Shown here: positions 35,210 through 42,638 of the stretch, one piece after another
Position numbering within the stretch: the stretch's first letter is position 1
Layout of the letters: every line of letters begins with the position of its first letter
Assembly (NCBI RefSeq): GCF_031998825.1
Contig: NZ_DAMACX010000001.1
Location: forward strand, 62,001 to 126,000
Direction of reading: 5' to 3'
DNA from: Pseudescherichia sp031998825
GTDB taxonomy: Bacteria > Pseudomonadota > Gammaproteobacteria > Enterobacterales > Enterobacteriaceae
Length of the DNA: 64,000 nt
Notes under the pieces: model-generated
What the model saw: the letters and a program-made list of their open reading frames with translations, nothing else
What the model was told of the DNA's origin: nothing
Database searches by the model: none
Position numbers and translations under genes: made by a program

Positions 35210-35700
35210 CTAAGTAATGCCCGGCAACCGCAAAAAAAGGGTTTTTTCCTGCGTTTGTGAAGGGATAAATCCGTGATGTATGTAGAACTGTCTGGCACTG
35301 TCAGAGAGTGCATGAACCATAACGGCCCGCACGCCAATATTCTCAGCCACCCGACAACAACGTAACACGGCATCATGCAGTAAATCAGCCCCCAGTCCCT
35401 GACCGTGATAACTCGTATCGACAGCAAGACGGGCCAGGATGATGACGGGTACCGGATCGGGCATATTCCTTCGCAGGCTTCCCGGGGCAATGGCATGGGT
35501 GACGCTGTTGGTCGCAAGTGAGTAGAAGCCAACCACCTGTGAAGCGTTTTCCCGGCATACCACAAACGCCCTGGCTGTCCCATGGACTGATTTTTTAGTT
35601 TCCGGTGCTTTATCCATTCGTCAAGTACAGGCTCACCACAGTGAAACTCAGCGAGGGTGTGTGACGTACCAAGTGGTGCCGGAGCCGTTACTTTTTCCAC
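35210..35700 (-). pseudogene. tacT: TacT/AtaT-type GNAT toxin, frameshifted
   Basis: The GNAT toxin of a type II toxin-antitoxin system; such toxins acetylate aminoacyl-tRNA. The N-terminus (VTAPAPLGTSHTLAEFHCG, DEWIKHRKLKNQSMG) is in one frame, and the rest (TARAFVVCRENASQVVGFYSL, ARLAVDTSYHGQGLGADLLH, VHALSDSARQFYIHHGF) is in another. The two join at ATGGGACAGCC (about 35577-35582 on the + strand), where relatives would have one more A; a one-base deletion explains it. All catalytic parts (QGLGA loop, late Tyr) survive in frame 2. The start is GTG at 35700, overlapping the antitoxin gene by 13 bp. Confidence 0.85.
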
Positions 35701-35954
35701 TGCGGTTTTCTCGCCAGGAGTTTCTCCATCGCCGGATTAGCGGTGACCGGCGCATCCAGCATGTCGATAAACTCGGCGTACTGTTCATCATTAAGATTAA
35801 ACATTCGGCGGTCAAGGATAACGTTTTCCGCTGCCTGGCAGGCTGTCTCCAGTATAAAATCGGTACGTGATTTATGGAGAATCTCGGCGGCAGTATCAAT
35901 CAGGGTCCGCTGGGCTTTTTTCGCCCGAATGTTAAGCTGAACATCAGAGTTCAT
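35688..35954 (-). CDS. tacA: DUF1778 antitoxin, TacA-like
   Basis: A ribbon-helix-helix antitoxin of 88 aa. The N-terminus MNSDVQLNIRAKKAQRTLID is the RHH DNA-binding domain; the C-terminal helical tail neutralises the GNAT toxin. The start at 35954 is supported by AGAGGAATT; the extension to 35999 is rejected. It overlaps the toxin frame by 13 bp, as in tacAT operons. The intact antitoxin next to a frameshifted toxin suggests the system has lost its killing activity but can still autorepress. Confidence 0.88.
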   Translation of the reverse strand: MNSDVQLNIRAKKAQRTLIDTAAEILHKSRTDFILETACQAAENVILDRRMFNLNDEQYAEFIDMLDAPVTANPAMEKLLARKPQWKK

Positions 35955-36088
35955 AATTCCTCTTGCGTATAGCAATTCGTATACATATCTAAGCGCCATC
36001 GTATATCAAATGCTCTACAGAGAAAGAGTAATTTTCTACGGGAACAGGGCATACTTACCAATCTGGCTGCAGCCTTCACAGCCGTAAT

Positions 36089-36136
36089 GACATTTCTGAA
36101 TGGCGGGAAAGGTGCCACTTCTGCTTTGCGTTGACA
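36089..36136 (-). repeat. Right terminal inverted repeat of the element
   Basis: Read leftward it begins TGTCAACGC and resembles the left end (3581-3627) through 47-48 bp, including CCTTT, CCAT and AAATGTC blocks at matching distances. No other copy was found between 4994 and 36088. Confidence 0.75.
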
Positions 36137-36153
36137 GGGGAGAAGAAGGCTAT
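36137..36153 (+). repeat. Right copy of 17-bp target-site duplication
   Basis: GGGGAGAAGAAGGCTAT matches 3564-3580 at 16 of 17 positions. It supplies the ribosome-binding site and the first two bases of the Hok start codon. Confidence 0.85.
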
Positions 36154-36310
36154 GAAGCTGCCACGGAGCGCTCTCATCTGGTGCGTATTAATCGTGTGTT
36201 TAACGCTATTGATATTCACCTGGCTGACGCGAAAATCGCTGTGTGAAATTCGCTACAGAGACGGGAGCAGGGAGGTGGCTGCTTCAATGGCTTACGAATC
36301 CGGTAAGTAG
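36152..36310 (+). CDS. hok: Hok-family type I toxin
   Basis: A 52-aa inner-membrane toxin that depolarises the membrane when expressed. The sequence is close to plasmid R1 Hok: basic N-terminus MKLPRSALIWC, membrane segment VLIVCLTLLIFTWL, then TRKSLCEIRYRDG with the conserved Cys, and the C-terminal MAYESGK. The downstream sequence also follows R1 (CAACCTGGAGGCGGG, terminator, then AGCGCCTTT). The ribosome-binding site GGAGAAGAAGG lies in the 17-bp direct repeat. The promoter, mok leader and Sok antisense region are at 3414-3580, 32.6 kb away beyond the inserted element, so the toxin frame is intact but cut off from its normal control. Confidence 0.92.
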   Translation: MKLPRSALIWCVLIVCLTLLIFTWLTRKSLCEIRYRDGSREVAASMAYESGK

Positions 36311-36318
36311 CAACCTGG

Positions 36319-36340
36319 AGGCGGGGGTAACCCCGCCTTT
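36319..36340 (+). terminator. hok 3' hairpin/terminator
   Basis: AGGCGGGG/CCCCGCCT around GTAA, followed by TTT; the same position as in R1 hok. Confidence 0.8.
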
Positions 36341-36497
36341 TCAGGAATGATGTGTCTGAGCATTGCTAGCGCCTTTTAAGGGTTGCTGGTTCAGACCAGT
36401 GGCCCTTTTCTATAAGGGTGGAAAGCCATTGATTATGCTTCTCTTTTTGACGCCATTAATGATAGGGTTATACGCTAACGCTAAAAGGAGATAAATC

Positions 36498-36809
36498 ATG
36501 ATCGTCCGCACATGGCACGGCTGCGTTCCACTGAAGCATGCTGAAGGTTTTGCAGCACACCTCAATAAAACCGGTGTCGATCACTCAAAAAGCGTGGCGG
36601 GAAACCTGGGGGCGCTTGTTCGCCGAGAGGCGCAAGGTGACTGGGAGCACTTTTTTCTTGCTACATATTGGCAAGATTTGACAGCGATAAAGGCGTTTGC
36701 CGGGGAGGATTATCATGTGGCAGTGACCTATCCGGACGATGAACAGTTTGAACTGCTCTCAGATCCCTACGTTTTTCAGCATGAGGTGGCCGCAGTGTCG
36801 CCGCTTTAG
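36498..36809 (+). CDS. Antibiotic biosynthesis monooxygenase-like small protein
   Basis: A protein of 103 aa with the ABM/dimeric alpha-beta barrel pattern: MIVRTWHGCVP, then a His-rich helix, the second strand ALVRREAQGDWEHFFLATYW, and the FAGEDYHVAVTYPDDEQF block. The start has AAAGGAGATAAATC, a very good ribosome-binding site. Proteins of this kind are widespread in enterics and mostly uncharacterised; they bind small aromatic or quinone compounds. Monocistronic, convergent with the next gene. Confidence 0.75.
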   Translation: MIVRTWHGCVPLKHAEGFAAHLNKTGVDHSKSVAGNLGALVRREAQGDWEHFFLATYWQDLTAIKAFAGEDYHVAVTYPDDEQFELLSDPYVFQHEVAAVSPL

Positions 36810-36913
36810 AGGGCTGTAGGTGAGTTTAAATAGCATCACCAGCTTACTTAAACATGCTGTTAAGTGTTGGTTTTTGCCGATCTTTAGCCAAAGCAGCACA
36901 ATCAGCAGCTCAT

Positions 36914-36950
36914 AAAACCTGCGATCCGCTAAGCGGCGCAGGTTTTTTAC
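36914..36950. terminator. Bidirectional terminator
   Basis: AAAACCTGCG and CGCAGGTTTT arms around an inner GCTAAGC hairpin, with T on one side and A on the other. It serves the convergent ABM and isochorismatase genes. Confidence 0.85.
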
Positions 36951-36966
36951 AGGTACGGTCTGAACA

Positions 36967-37515
36967 TTAGCCGCGGAGGTAATCTTCCGTGGATATCACT
37001 TTGCCATAGCCAAATTCAAAGGCAGCCATCATTGCAGCATGCACATGGGCGGCTGGCACGGTGACGTTGTTAAAGGTGAGATTCAACGTGGCACAGGCAT
37101 CGTGCAGAATGGTGACGGGGTAGCCCATGTCAACGGCAGCGCGCACGCAAGCATCCACACACATATGACTCATTGCACCGACGATAATGACCTCTTCAAC
37201 GCCTTGCGCATCAAGCTGCGCTTTAAGGTCGGTATCGCGAAACGCATTTATATGGTTTTTAACAATAACCGGCTCGTTTTCCGTTGGGTAAACAGATGGC
37301 TGGATCTGTACGCCCTCGGTCCCAGGGGTAAATATCGGTGCATCTTCGCTAACAGACTCATGGCGAATGTGGAACACAGGATGTCCATGCAGGCGAAAAT
37401 CAGCAATCACGCGTGCGGCATTGGCTGCAGCAGCGTCAATATTGGTTAAGGGAAGCTTACCGCTGGATAGATATTCGTTTTGCAGATCGATGACAATAAG
37501 GCCACGCTTTTTCAT
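36967..37515 (-). CDS. Isochorismatase-like cysteine hydrolase
   Basis: A hydrolase of 182 aa of the isochorismatase/nicotinamidase superfamily. The catalytic triad is visible: Asp in GLIVIDLQNEYL (residue 10), Lys in IVKNHINAF (about residue 85), and the nucleophilic Cys in VGAMSHMCVDACVRAA (about residue 118). VGAMSHMCVDA is typical of the YcaC/StnT-like cysteine hydrolase branch. It is 120 bp from the GlxA-type regulator on the same strand and may be its target. The substrate is unknown (an amide or imide). Confidence 0.85.
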   Translation of the reverse strand: MKKRGLIVIDLQNEYLSSGKLPLTNIDAAAANAARVIADFRLHGHPVFHIRHESVSEDAPIFTPGTEGVQIQPSVYPTENEPVIVKNHINAFRDTDLKAQLDAQGVEEVIIVGAMSHMCVDACVRAAVDMGYPVTILHDACATLNLTFNNVTVPAAHVHAAMMAAFEFGYGKVISTEDYLRG

Positions 37516-37635
37516 ATATCCTCTCGCTCAATGATATCGTGAGGCTCTATTGTGTCCCGGCTAAGCACTGCTGCTAAGTGGCTTCAGCGACATTATTAGA
37601 GGCAATAACGACACAACGTTGCTGCCTCAGGAACA

Positions 37636-38613
37636 TTATACAGCTGCCCCAGCGCTAAAGCGGCGGCGGTACTCTCCTGGCGTCAGGCCCACGATACGGG
37701 TAAATACCTTGCGGAAGGCCCCAGTGTCATTATAGCCAACCTCCCAGGCCACGCTGTCAACCGGCGCAGTGCTAAACTGTAACAGCTCCCGCGCCCGGCC
37801 TACGCGCAGCCGCTGGCAATATTCAGTGCTGGTCATTCCCGTCGCTTTTTGAAAGCGCCGCAGGAAGGTACGCTCTTCCAGGCTTGCCTGAAGAGCCAGA
37901 GCGCTAAGTGAGATATCCTTTGCCTGAGTAGCTTGTAACCAGTGTTGTACTTTCAGTATCGCCGCGTCGCCGTGATCAAGGCGAGGGGAGAATACGCTGT
38001 AATAACGTTGTTCACGACCAGGTGGGTCAACCAACAGCATGCGGGCAGTGTGTATCATGATGGTTGGGCCCAGCAGACGATCAACCAGCCTGAGTCCAAG
38101 ATCCGTCCAGGACATAAGCCCACCTGCAGAGATAATATCCCCGTCGTCAATAATGAGCCGATCCGCATCGACAGTAATATCAGGAAAGCGCTGCTGTAAT
38201 AGCTCGGCATATTTCCAGTGGGTGGTCATGCGCCGTCCCGCCATCAGCCCCGTCGCCCCCAGCAAGAAAGCGCCTGCACAGATCGACCCCAGCACCACAC
38301 CTTGTGCATGCCGATCGCGTAACCACTGTGTCAGCCTGTCACTTCTGTCGGGCACCACTGGCGTAGACAGGGTAGGAGGTAGGATCAACGCCGACAGCGT
38401 ACATGAATTGCGGGTGCACGCGTCCCACGTAGGTGTCGGGTCCTGCTCCGGTGTCGGCGACTGCCAGTGGGTTACACGTAAGATGGTGTGCTGTTGATAC
38501 GCTGCGGCAATGCTGTTGGCGACGCTGAAAAGGTCAGTTAACCCTAAAACGGCTGCCTGCTGGACACCGGGGTAGAGTAGCAGCCCAATTTCGATCGCCT
38601 TCGTCTGGCTCAT
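37636..38613 (-). CDS. GlxA-family regulator (DJ-1/PfpI domain + AraC helix-turn-helix)
   Basis: A regulator of 325 aa. Residues about 8-180 are a DJ-1/PfpI-like domain with the Cys elbow LGSICAGAFLLGATGLM and RRMTTHWKY; the C-terminal 100 residues are an AraC DNA-binding domain (ALQASLEERTFLRRFQKATG, then DSVAWEVGYNDTGAFRKVF). It lies directly upstream of the isochorismatase-like gene, 120 bp away and co-directional, suggesting it activates that gene. The ligand is unknown. Confidence 0.87.
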   Translation of the reverse strand: MSQTKAIEIGLLLYPGVQQAAVLGLTDLFSVANSIAAAYQQHTILRVTHWQSPTPEQDPTPTWDACTRNSCTLSALILPPTLSTPVVPDRSDRLTQWLRDRHAQGVVLGSICAGAFLLGATGLMAGRRMTTHWKYAELLQQRFPDITVDADRLIIDDGDIISAGGLMSWTDLGLRLVDRLLGPTIMIHTARMLLVDPPGREQRYYSVFSPRLDHGDAAILKVQHWLQATQAKDISLSALALQASLEERTFLRRFQKATGMTSTEYCQRLRVGRARELLQFSTAPVDSVAWEVGYNDTGAFRKVFTRIVGLTPGEYRRRFSAGAAV

Positions 38614-38687
38614 ATATCGTTTTCATCTTCACCTGGGAGGGAATTAAAGTCTGTTAGTTCCCCCGTCGGGTTGCAAGCAAATAAAAA

Positions 38688-38711
38688 AGGGAGCCTTTCG
38701 GCTCCCTCAGT
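38688..38711 (-). terminator. Terminator of fhuE
   Basis: AGGGAGCC/GGCTCCCT stem followed, in the leftward direction, by TTTTTTAT, just past the fhuE stop. Almost the same hairpin ends ptsG at 611, so the ancestral ptsG-fhuE junction was probably convergent on such hairpins. Confidence 0.9.
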
Positions 38712-38724
38712 CATTCAGGCGCGA

Positions 38725-40920
38725 TTAGAAGCTGTAGTTAGCGCTGACAGAGAAGTTACGCGGCTCACCATAGACAACGGTGCGGCTGTCGATGTCGGTC
38801 TCATAGGTTTTGTCGAACAGGTTGTCGACGTTCGCCTGCAGGGAGAACGCTTTAGTGACCTGATAACGGGCAAACAGATCCACCAGGGCGTAGCTGCCTT
38901 GCTCAGCGCGCAGGGTGCCGTCCGCAACGGCAACGTTAGACCAGACGCGGTTCTGCCAGTTGACGCCGCCGCCAACGGTCAGATCCTGAATGGCTGGCAA
39001 ACGGTAGCTGGTAAACATCTTCACGCTGGTACGCGGCAGGTTCGGGTTAACCGCATCGCCTTCGCCATCGTTCGCCACGTAGCGGGTTGCGCCAAAGGTC
39101 ATCTGCCAGTTATCGGTCAGCGCACCGTTGATCTCAAACTCAACGCCTTTGCTCACCGTGCCGTCCGCTTCGCGATAGGCAGTCTCACCGTTGCTGCCAG
39201 GTATGACCAGACCGGTAGACTGCGCCAGGTGATCCTGCTCAATGCGGAACACGGCAAGGGAGGTGGTCAGACGGCTGTTCATCCAGTCGGCCTTCACGCC
39301 CGCCTCATAGTTGTTGCCAGTGATCGGCGACAGGTACTTACGTTGTGCGTCGCGCTCGGTCTGCGGCTTGAAGATCGAGGTATAGCTGGCGTAGGTAGAC
39401 CAGCTGTCGTTGATATCAAATACCACGCCCGCGTAAGGAGAGGTGTTGTTCTTCTCCATCTGCTGGTTCAGCGTATCCAGGTTGTACTTGGTATAGCGCG
39501 CACCGAGGATCACATGCAGCGGATCGGCCAGGGAGATGCGGGTCGCCGCATAGACTGATTTCTGGTGGACGGTGTCATCCTGGGCCAGGCTCAGCGGGTT
39601 CCAGTTGGTCTCCGGGAAGTTGCCGTTGTAACTCGCGTAGTTGCCCAACTGGGTATCACCAATGTTCTCCCAGGAGCTGTAGTAGATGTTGTTCTGGCGC
39701 GAGTAGTTAGTACCAATCATCAGCTCGTGCTGGCGGCCAAACAGATCGTAAGAGCCGTTAGCAAAGGTATCGATGGCGTCCACTTTACGCTTGCCGGTGT
39801 TGTAGCCGGTGCCGCCCACGTAAGGGTAGGATGCACCATACGGGCTGACCATCAGACCCGTGGTGCGGTCAACCTGGCCATCCAGATAGAGCTGCTTGCT
39901 GTCGAGCTCCTGCTCAGTATGAGTACCGTTGACGGTCAGCTGCCAGTTGTCGCCCAGCTTCTGTTTCAGGGTTGCGAAGGTACGCTCAGACTTTTTATCA
40001 ACATAGGCCCACTCTGGCGCGGTGCTGAAGCTGCGATCCGAGTTAACGCGGGTGCCGTCAGTATACCAGCGTGGAATGCCGCCCCAGGTAGGGCTGTTGG
40101 AGTTGGTATCCTGGTAGTCATAGCCGACGGAGAAGGTCGTCGCGTCGGTCAGATCCACATCCAGCACGCCGTAGAAGAATTTTTTCTCCTGGCTATAGCG
40201 GTCCAGCCAGCTGTCATTGTGCTGGTAGCCTGACACCATGCGGCCCCGGATGCGACCGTCGTCGGTCAGCGGGGTAGAGAGGTCAGCCACGTAGCGCTGT
40301 TTGTTCCAGCTGCCGTACTCGGCGGAGACGTTGCCAACAAATTCACGGCTGTCGGCGTGCTTGCGCACCATGTTAATGGCGGCGGAAGGGTTACCGGAGC
40401 CGGTGGTCAGGCCGTTAGCGCCGCGAACCACTTCAATACGTTCATACAGGGCGGTATCGGAGAGGGCATCACCCATATTCCAGCGGGTCTCAAACAGGGT
40501 CGGAATGCCGTCGACCATAAAGTTATCTATCTCAAAACCACGGGAGTAGAAGTTGGTGCGCTCAGAGTCCGTCGCGCTTTGGGTAATACCGGTGGTGTTT
40601 TTCAGCACGTCGCCGAGGGACTCCAGCTTCTGATCCTGCATACGCTGTTTGCTGATGATGCTCACGGACTGTGGGATATCACGCGGAACCAGCAGCATTT
40701 TGGTGCCTGAGGTAGTGGTTTTAACGCTGTAGTCCTGGCTCTCTTCATCGGCATAGCTGCTGGCTGCGGAGCCATCAACGATAACGGTATCGCCGCTGGT
40801 AGTGTCCGGCGTGGCGGCAAAGCCTGTAGCTGGCGCAAGTGCAAAGGCAATACAGACTGCCAGCAGTGACGGAGCGGCGGCAGGACATTGTCCATCCCTG
40901 GCGTGAACGGTGAAAGACAT
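38725..40920 (-). CDS. fhuE: TonB-dependent ferric coprogen/rhodotorulic acid receptor
   Basis: Outer-membrane siderophore receptor of 731 aa, homologous to E. coli FhuE throughout. A signal peptide (hydrophobic PSLLAVCIAFALAPATGFA) is followed by the TonB-box region, the plug domain (RDIPQSVSIISKQRM, DNFMVDGIPTLFETRWN, VVRGANGLTTGSGNPSAAINMVRK) and the 22-stranded barrel ending in an aromatic residue (VSANYSF). The ATG at 40920 with AAAAGGG 6 nt upstream is chosen; the TTG 18 bp further upstream is rejected. Transcribed toward ptsG as in E. coli. Iron regulation by Fur is expected; a weak palindrome is noted at 41024. Confidence 0.95.
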   Translation of the reverse strand: MSFTVHARDGQCPAAAPSLLAVCIAFALAPATGFAATPDTTSGDTVIVDGSAASSYADEESQDYSVKTTTSGTKMLLVPRDIPQSVSIISKQRMQDQKLESLGDVLKNTTGITQSATDSERTNFYSRGFEIDNFMVDGIPTLFETRWNMGDALSDTALYERIEVVRGANGLTTGSGNPSAAINMVRKHADSREFVGNVSAEYGSWNKQRYVADLSTPLTDDGRIRGRMVSGYQHNDSWLDRYSQEKKFFYGVLDVDLTDATTFSVGYDYQDTNSNSPTWGGIPRWYTDGTRVNSDRSFSTAPEWAYVDKKSERTFATLKQKLGDNWQLTVNGTHTEQELDSKQLYLDGQVDRTTGLMVSPYGASYPYVGGTGYNTGKRKVDAIDTFANGSYDLFGRQHELMIGTNYSRQNNIYYSSWENIGDTQLGNYASYNGNFPETNWNPLSLAQDDTVHQKSVYAATRISLADPLHVILGARYTKYNLDTLNQQMEKNNTSPYAGVVFDINDSWSTYASYTSIFKPQTERDAQRKYLSPITGNNYEAGVKADWMNSRLTTSLAVFRIEQDHLAQSTGLVIPGSNGETAYREADGTVSKGVEFEINGALTDNWQMTFGATRYVANDGEGDAVNPNLPRTSVKMFTSYRLPAIQDLTVGGGVNWQNRVWSNVAVADGTLRAEQGSYALVDLFARYQVTKAFSLQANVDNLFDKTYETDIDSRTVVYGEPRNFSVSANYSF

Positions 40921-41023
40921 GGTGAACCCTTTTCGCAAGTTTAATAGTGTGCTCTGACCGATACGTTGCCGATGCCGAGCGTGCTGTGTTTGTTTTCATG
41001 GTGCAATTGCGCATGAAAATGCA

Positions 41024-41042
41024 AATGCGAAATATACGCATT
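41024..41042. promoter_or_regulatory. Palindrome upstream of fhuE, possible Fur-type site
   Basis: AATGCG/CGCATT arms around AAATATA, preceded by GAAAATGCA. It resembles but does not closely match the Fur consensus. Position, about 105 bp upstream of fhuE, is suitable. Confidence 0.35.
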
Positions 41043-41235
41043 CATCTTATCGCTGTAAACAGATGTAATATTTATTAAGTAAATTAGCGGAGCACTGTTA
41101 ACGGTGAAAAATCAGGCGTAACGGCGGCGCATAATCCTAATGCGTGAAGAAAAGCGGCGTAATAGTTGAAACATCAGGAGATTCTCGATCATACTCTCTT
41201 GTTGAGTCCCGCAGTTATTCATTAAGGAAGACGTC

Positions 41236-41592
41236 ATGGCCGAAGAAACGATTTTCAGTAAAATTATCCGCCGCGAAATTCCGTCGGATATCGTCTGGCA
41301 GGATGAGCTGGTCACGGCATTCCGTGATATCTCGCCGCAAGCGCCAACGCATATCCTGATTGTGCCTAACCTGCTGATCCCAACGCTAAACGACGTCTCC
41401 GAAGCGCACGAGCAGGCGCTGGGGCGTATGCTCACCGTGGCCGCGAAGCTCGCCGCGCAGGAGGGGATTGCCGAAGATGGTTACCGGGTGATCATGAACT
41501 GCAACCGCCACGGCGGCCAGGAGGTGTACCATATTCATCTGCATCTGCTGGGTGGCCGCGCGCTGGGCCCAATGCTGACACATAAAGGTTAA
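41236..41592 (+). CDS. hinT: HIT-family purine nucleoside phosphoramidase
   Basis: HinT (YcfF) of 118 aa hydrolyses AMP-lysine and related phosphoramidates in the cytosol. The HIT motif is in VYHIHLHLLGGRALG (His-phi-His-phi-His-phi-phi). TIFSKIIRREIPSDIVWQDE is the typical N-terminus. The ribosome-binding site is TAAGGAAG. It heads the conserved run hinT-ycfL-lpoB-thiK-nagZ-ycfP; the next gene starts 4 bp after its stop. Confidence 0.96.
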   Translation: MAEETIFSKIIRREIPSDIVWQDELVTAFRDISPQAPTHILIVPNLLIPTLNDVSEAHEQALGRMLTVAAKLAAQEGIAEDGYRVIMNCNRHGGQEVYHIHLHLLGGRALGPMLTHKG

Positions 41593-41596
41593 GTCT

Positions 41597-41971
41597 ATGC
41601 TGAGAGGAGGCCTGGCCGCGCTGCTGGCGCTGGCTGCATTGACCGGCTGTAGCTCACGTCCGGCGATTCCGGTGAGTGACGATCAGACGCTGGTGATGGA
41701 AGCCAACGTGCTGGCGGCCGGCATAAACGCAGAAAAACCGGTGCTGAATAACGCTGAGATCCAGCCCTCTGCGTCCTCAACGCTCTATAACGAACGGGGC
41801 GAAACCGCCACCGTAAACTATCGTTTTTTCTGGTATGACGCCAGAGGTCTCGAGATGCATCCGCTGGAAGCGCCCCGGCGCATCACTATTCCTGCGCATT
41901 CATCGGTAACGCTCTACGGCAGCGCCAACTATCTGGGCGCGCGTAAAGTGAGACTCTATCTCTATTTGTAA
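41597..41971 (+). CDS. ycfL: YcfL-family lipoprotein
   Basis: A predicted lipoprotein of 124 aa with signal peptide and lipobox LAALTGC (Cys at residue 18); Ser at +2 directs it to the outer membrane. The mature domain has the YcfL pattern (NVLAAGINAEKPVLNNAEI, TVNYRFFWYDARGLEM, RITIPAHSSVTLYG). DUF1425 family, function unknown; sits between hinT and lpoB, 10 bp from the latter, in a co-transcribed envelope cluster. Confidence 0.93.
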   Translation: MLRGGLAALLALAALTGCSSRPAIPVSDDQTLVMEANVLAAGINAEKPVLNNAEIQPSASSTLYNERGETATVNYRFFWYDARGLEMHPLEAPRRITIPAHSSVTLYGSANYLGARKVRLYLYL

Positions 41972-41981
41972 GGGGTGAATC

Positions 41982-42638
41982 TTGATCAATAAACTGGGGC
42001 GTTATGCGCTACTCACGACCGTAGCGATGATCCTTTCGGGATGTATTATGCGGGGCGAGCAGCAGCCCGCGCCCGTGGAAGAAGCCAAGCCGCAGCCGCA
42101 GCAGCCAATTGAACAGCCGCAGCCGCAGCCGGTTCCGGAGGTGCCGTCCGTGCCGACGGTTCCATCCCAGCCGGGTCCTATTGAGCATCAGGATGAAACG
42201 GCGCAGCCTACTCCGCGCGAGCGTCATTTTGACTGGAGCGGGGCGGTCTCGCCGATGGTCAGCAAGATGCTGCAGGCGAGCGGTGCTTCCGGTGGTAGCG
42301 TGCTGCTGGTCGACAGCGTTAATAACCGTACCAATGGCTCGTTGAACACCGCTGAAGCCACAGAAGTACTGCGCGGCGCGCTGGCGAATAACGGTAAGTT
42401 TACGCTGGTCTCTGCCCAGCAGCTCTCCATGGCTAAGCAGCAGCTCGGCCTGTCGCCGCAGGATAGCCTCGGCACGCGCAGTAAAGCGATCGGTATCGCC
42501 CGCAACGTTGGGGCGCAGTATGTGCTCTACACCAGCGCCTCCGGCAACGTCAATTCCCCCGCGCTACAGATGCAGCTGATGCTGGTGCAGACGGGCGAGA
42601 TCGTCTGGTCAGGTAAAGGTGCGGTTCAACAACAGTAA
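41982..42638 (+). CDS. lpoB: Penicillin-binding protein activator LpoB
   Basis: Outer-membrane lipoprotein of 218 aa that reaches through the periplasm to activate PBP1b. Lipobox ILSGC, then a long disordered Pro/Gln/Glu linker (about residues 24-75), then the globular domain (SGAVSPMVSKML, SVLLVDSVNNRTNGSLN, LVSAQQLSMAKQQLGLS), almost the same as in E. coli. The linker is slightly extended by PQPQP repeats. The start codon is TTG (41982) after GGGGTGAA; there is no in-frame ATG before the signal peptide. Overlaps thiK by 20 bp. Confidence 0.95.
   Translation: MINKLGRYALLTTVAMILSGCIMRGEQQPAPVEEAKPQPQQPIEQPQPQPVPEVPSVPTVPSQPGPIEHQDETAQPTPRERHFDWSGAVSPMVSKMLQASGASGGSVLLVDSVNNRTNGSLNTAEATEVLRGALANNGKFTLVSAQQLSMAKQQLGLSPQDSLGTRSKAIGIARNVGAQYVLYTSASGNVNSPALQMQLMLVQTGEIVWSGKGAVQQQ

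Larger units (their letters stand above)
3581..36136. mobile_element. 32.6-kb IS1202/ISNCY-like element carrying accessory cargo, inserted in hok/sok
   Basis: Seen directly: both ends carry related inverted repeats (3581-3627 and 36089-36136), a 17-bp direct repeat flanks them, and a DDE transposase gene lies 74 bp inside the left end, which is the usual place in an IS. Beyond the transposase there is no right end near 5.0-5.2 kb; the only matching right end is 31 kb further on, after about 25 cargo genes. Known: elements of the IS1202 group have ends starting TGT and unusually long target duplications. Inferred: either the whole block moved as one cargo-carrying transposon, or a simple IS inserted in hok and later grew by internal insertions. 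The transposase is frameshifted, so the element is probably no longer self-mobile. Confidence 0.75.

Noticed and set aside
36122..36136. GCTTTGCG upstream of hok read as a surviving piece of the mok leader
   Set aside because: R1 hok also has GCTTTGCG here, but this stretch forms part of the terminal inverted repeat that matches the left end at 3581; the hok similarity is likely chance.
3564..36153. Direct repeats as attachment sites of an integrase-type genomic island
   Set aside because: No integrase gene or tRNA is present, and the repeats abut terminal inverted repeats next to a DDE transposase, which fits a transposition target duplication better.
38671..40710. Several long frames on the + strand opposite fhuE (38671-39558, 39565-40233, 40357-40710)
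   Set aside because: They are mirror frames of the GC-rich fhuE gene; their products have no ribosome-binding sites and no recognisable domains.
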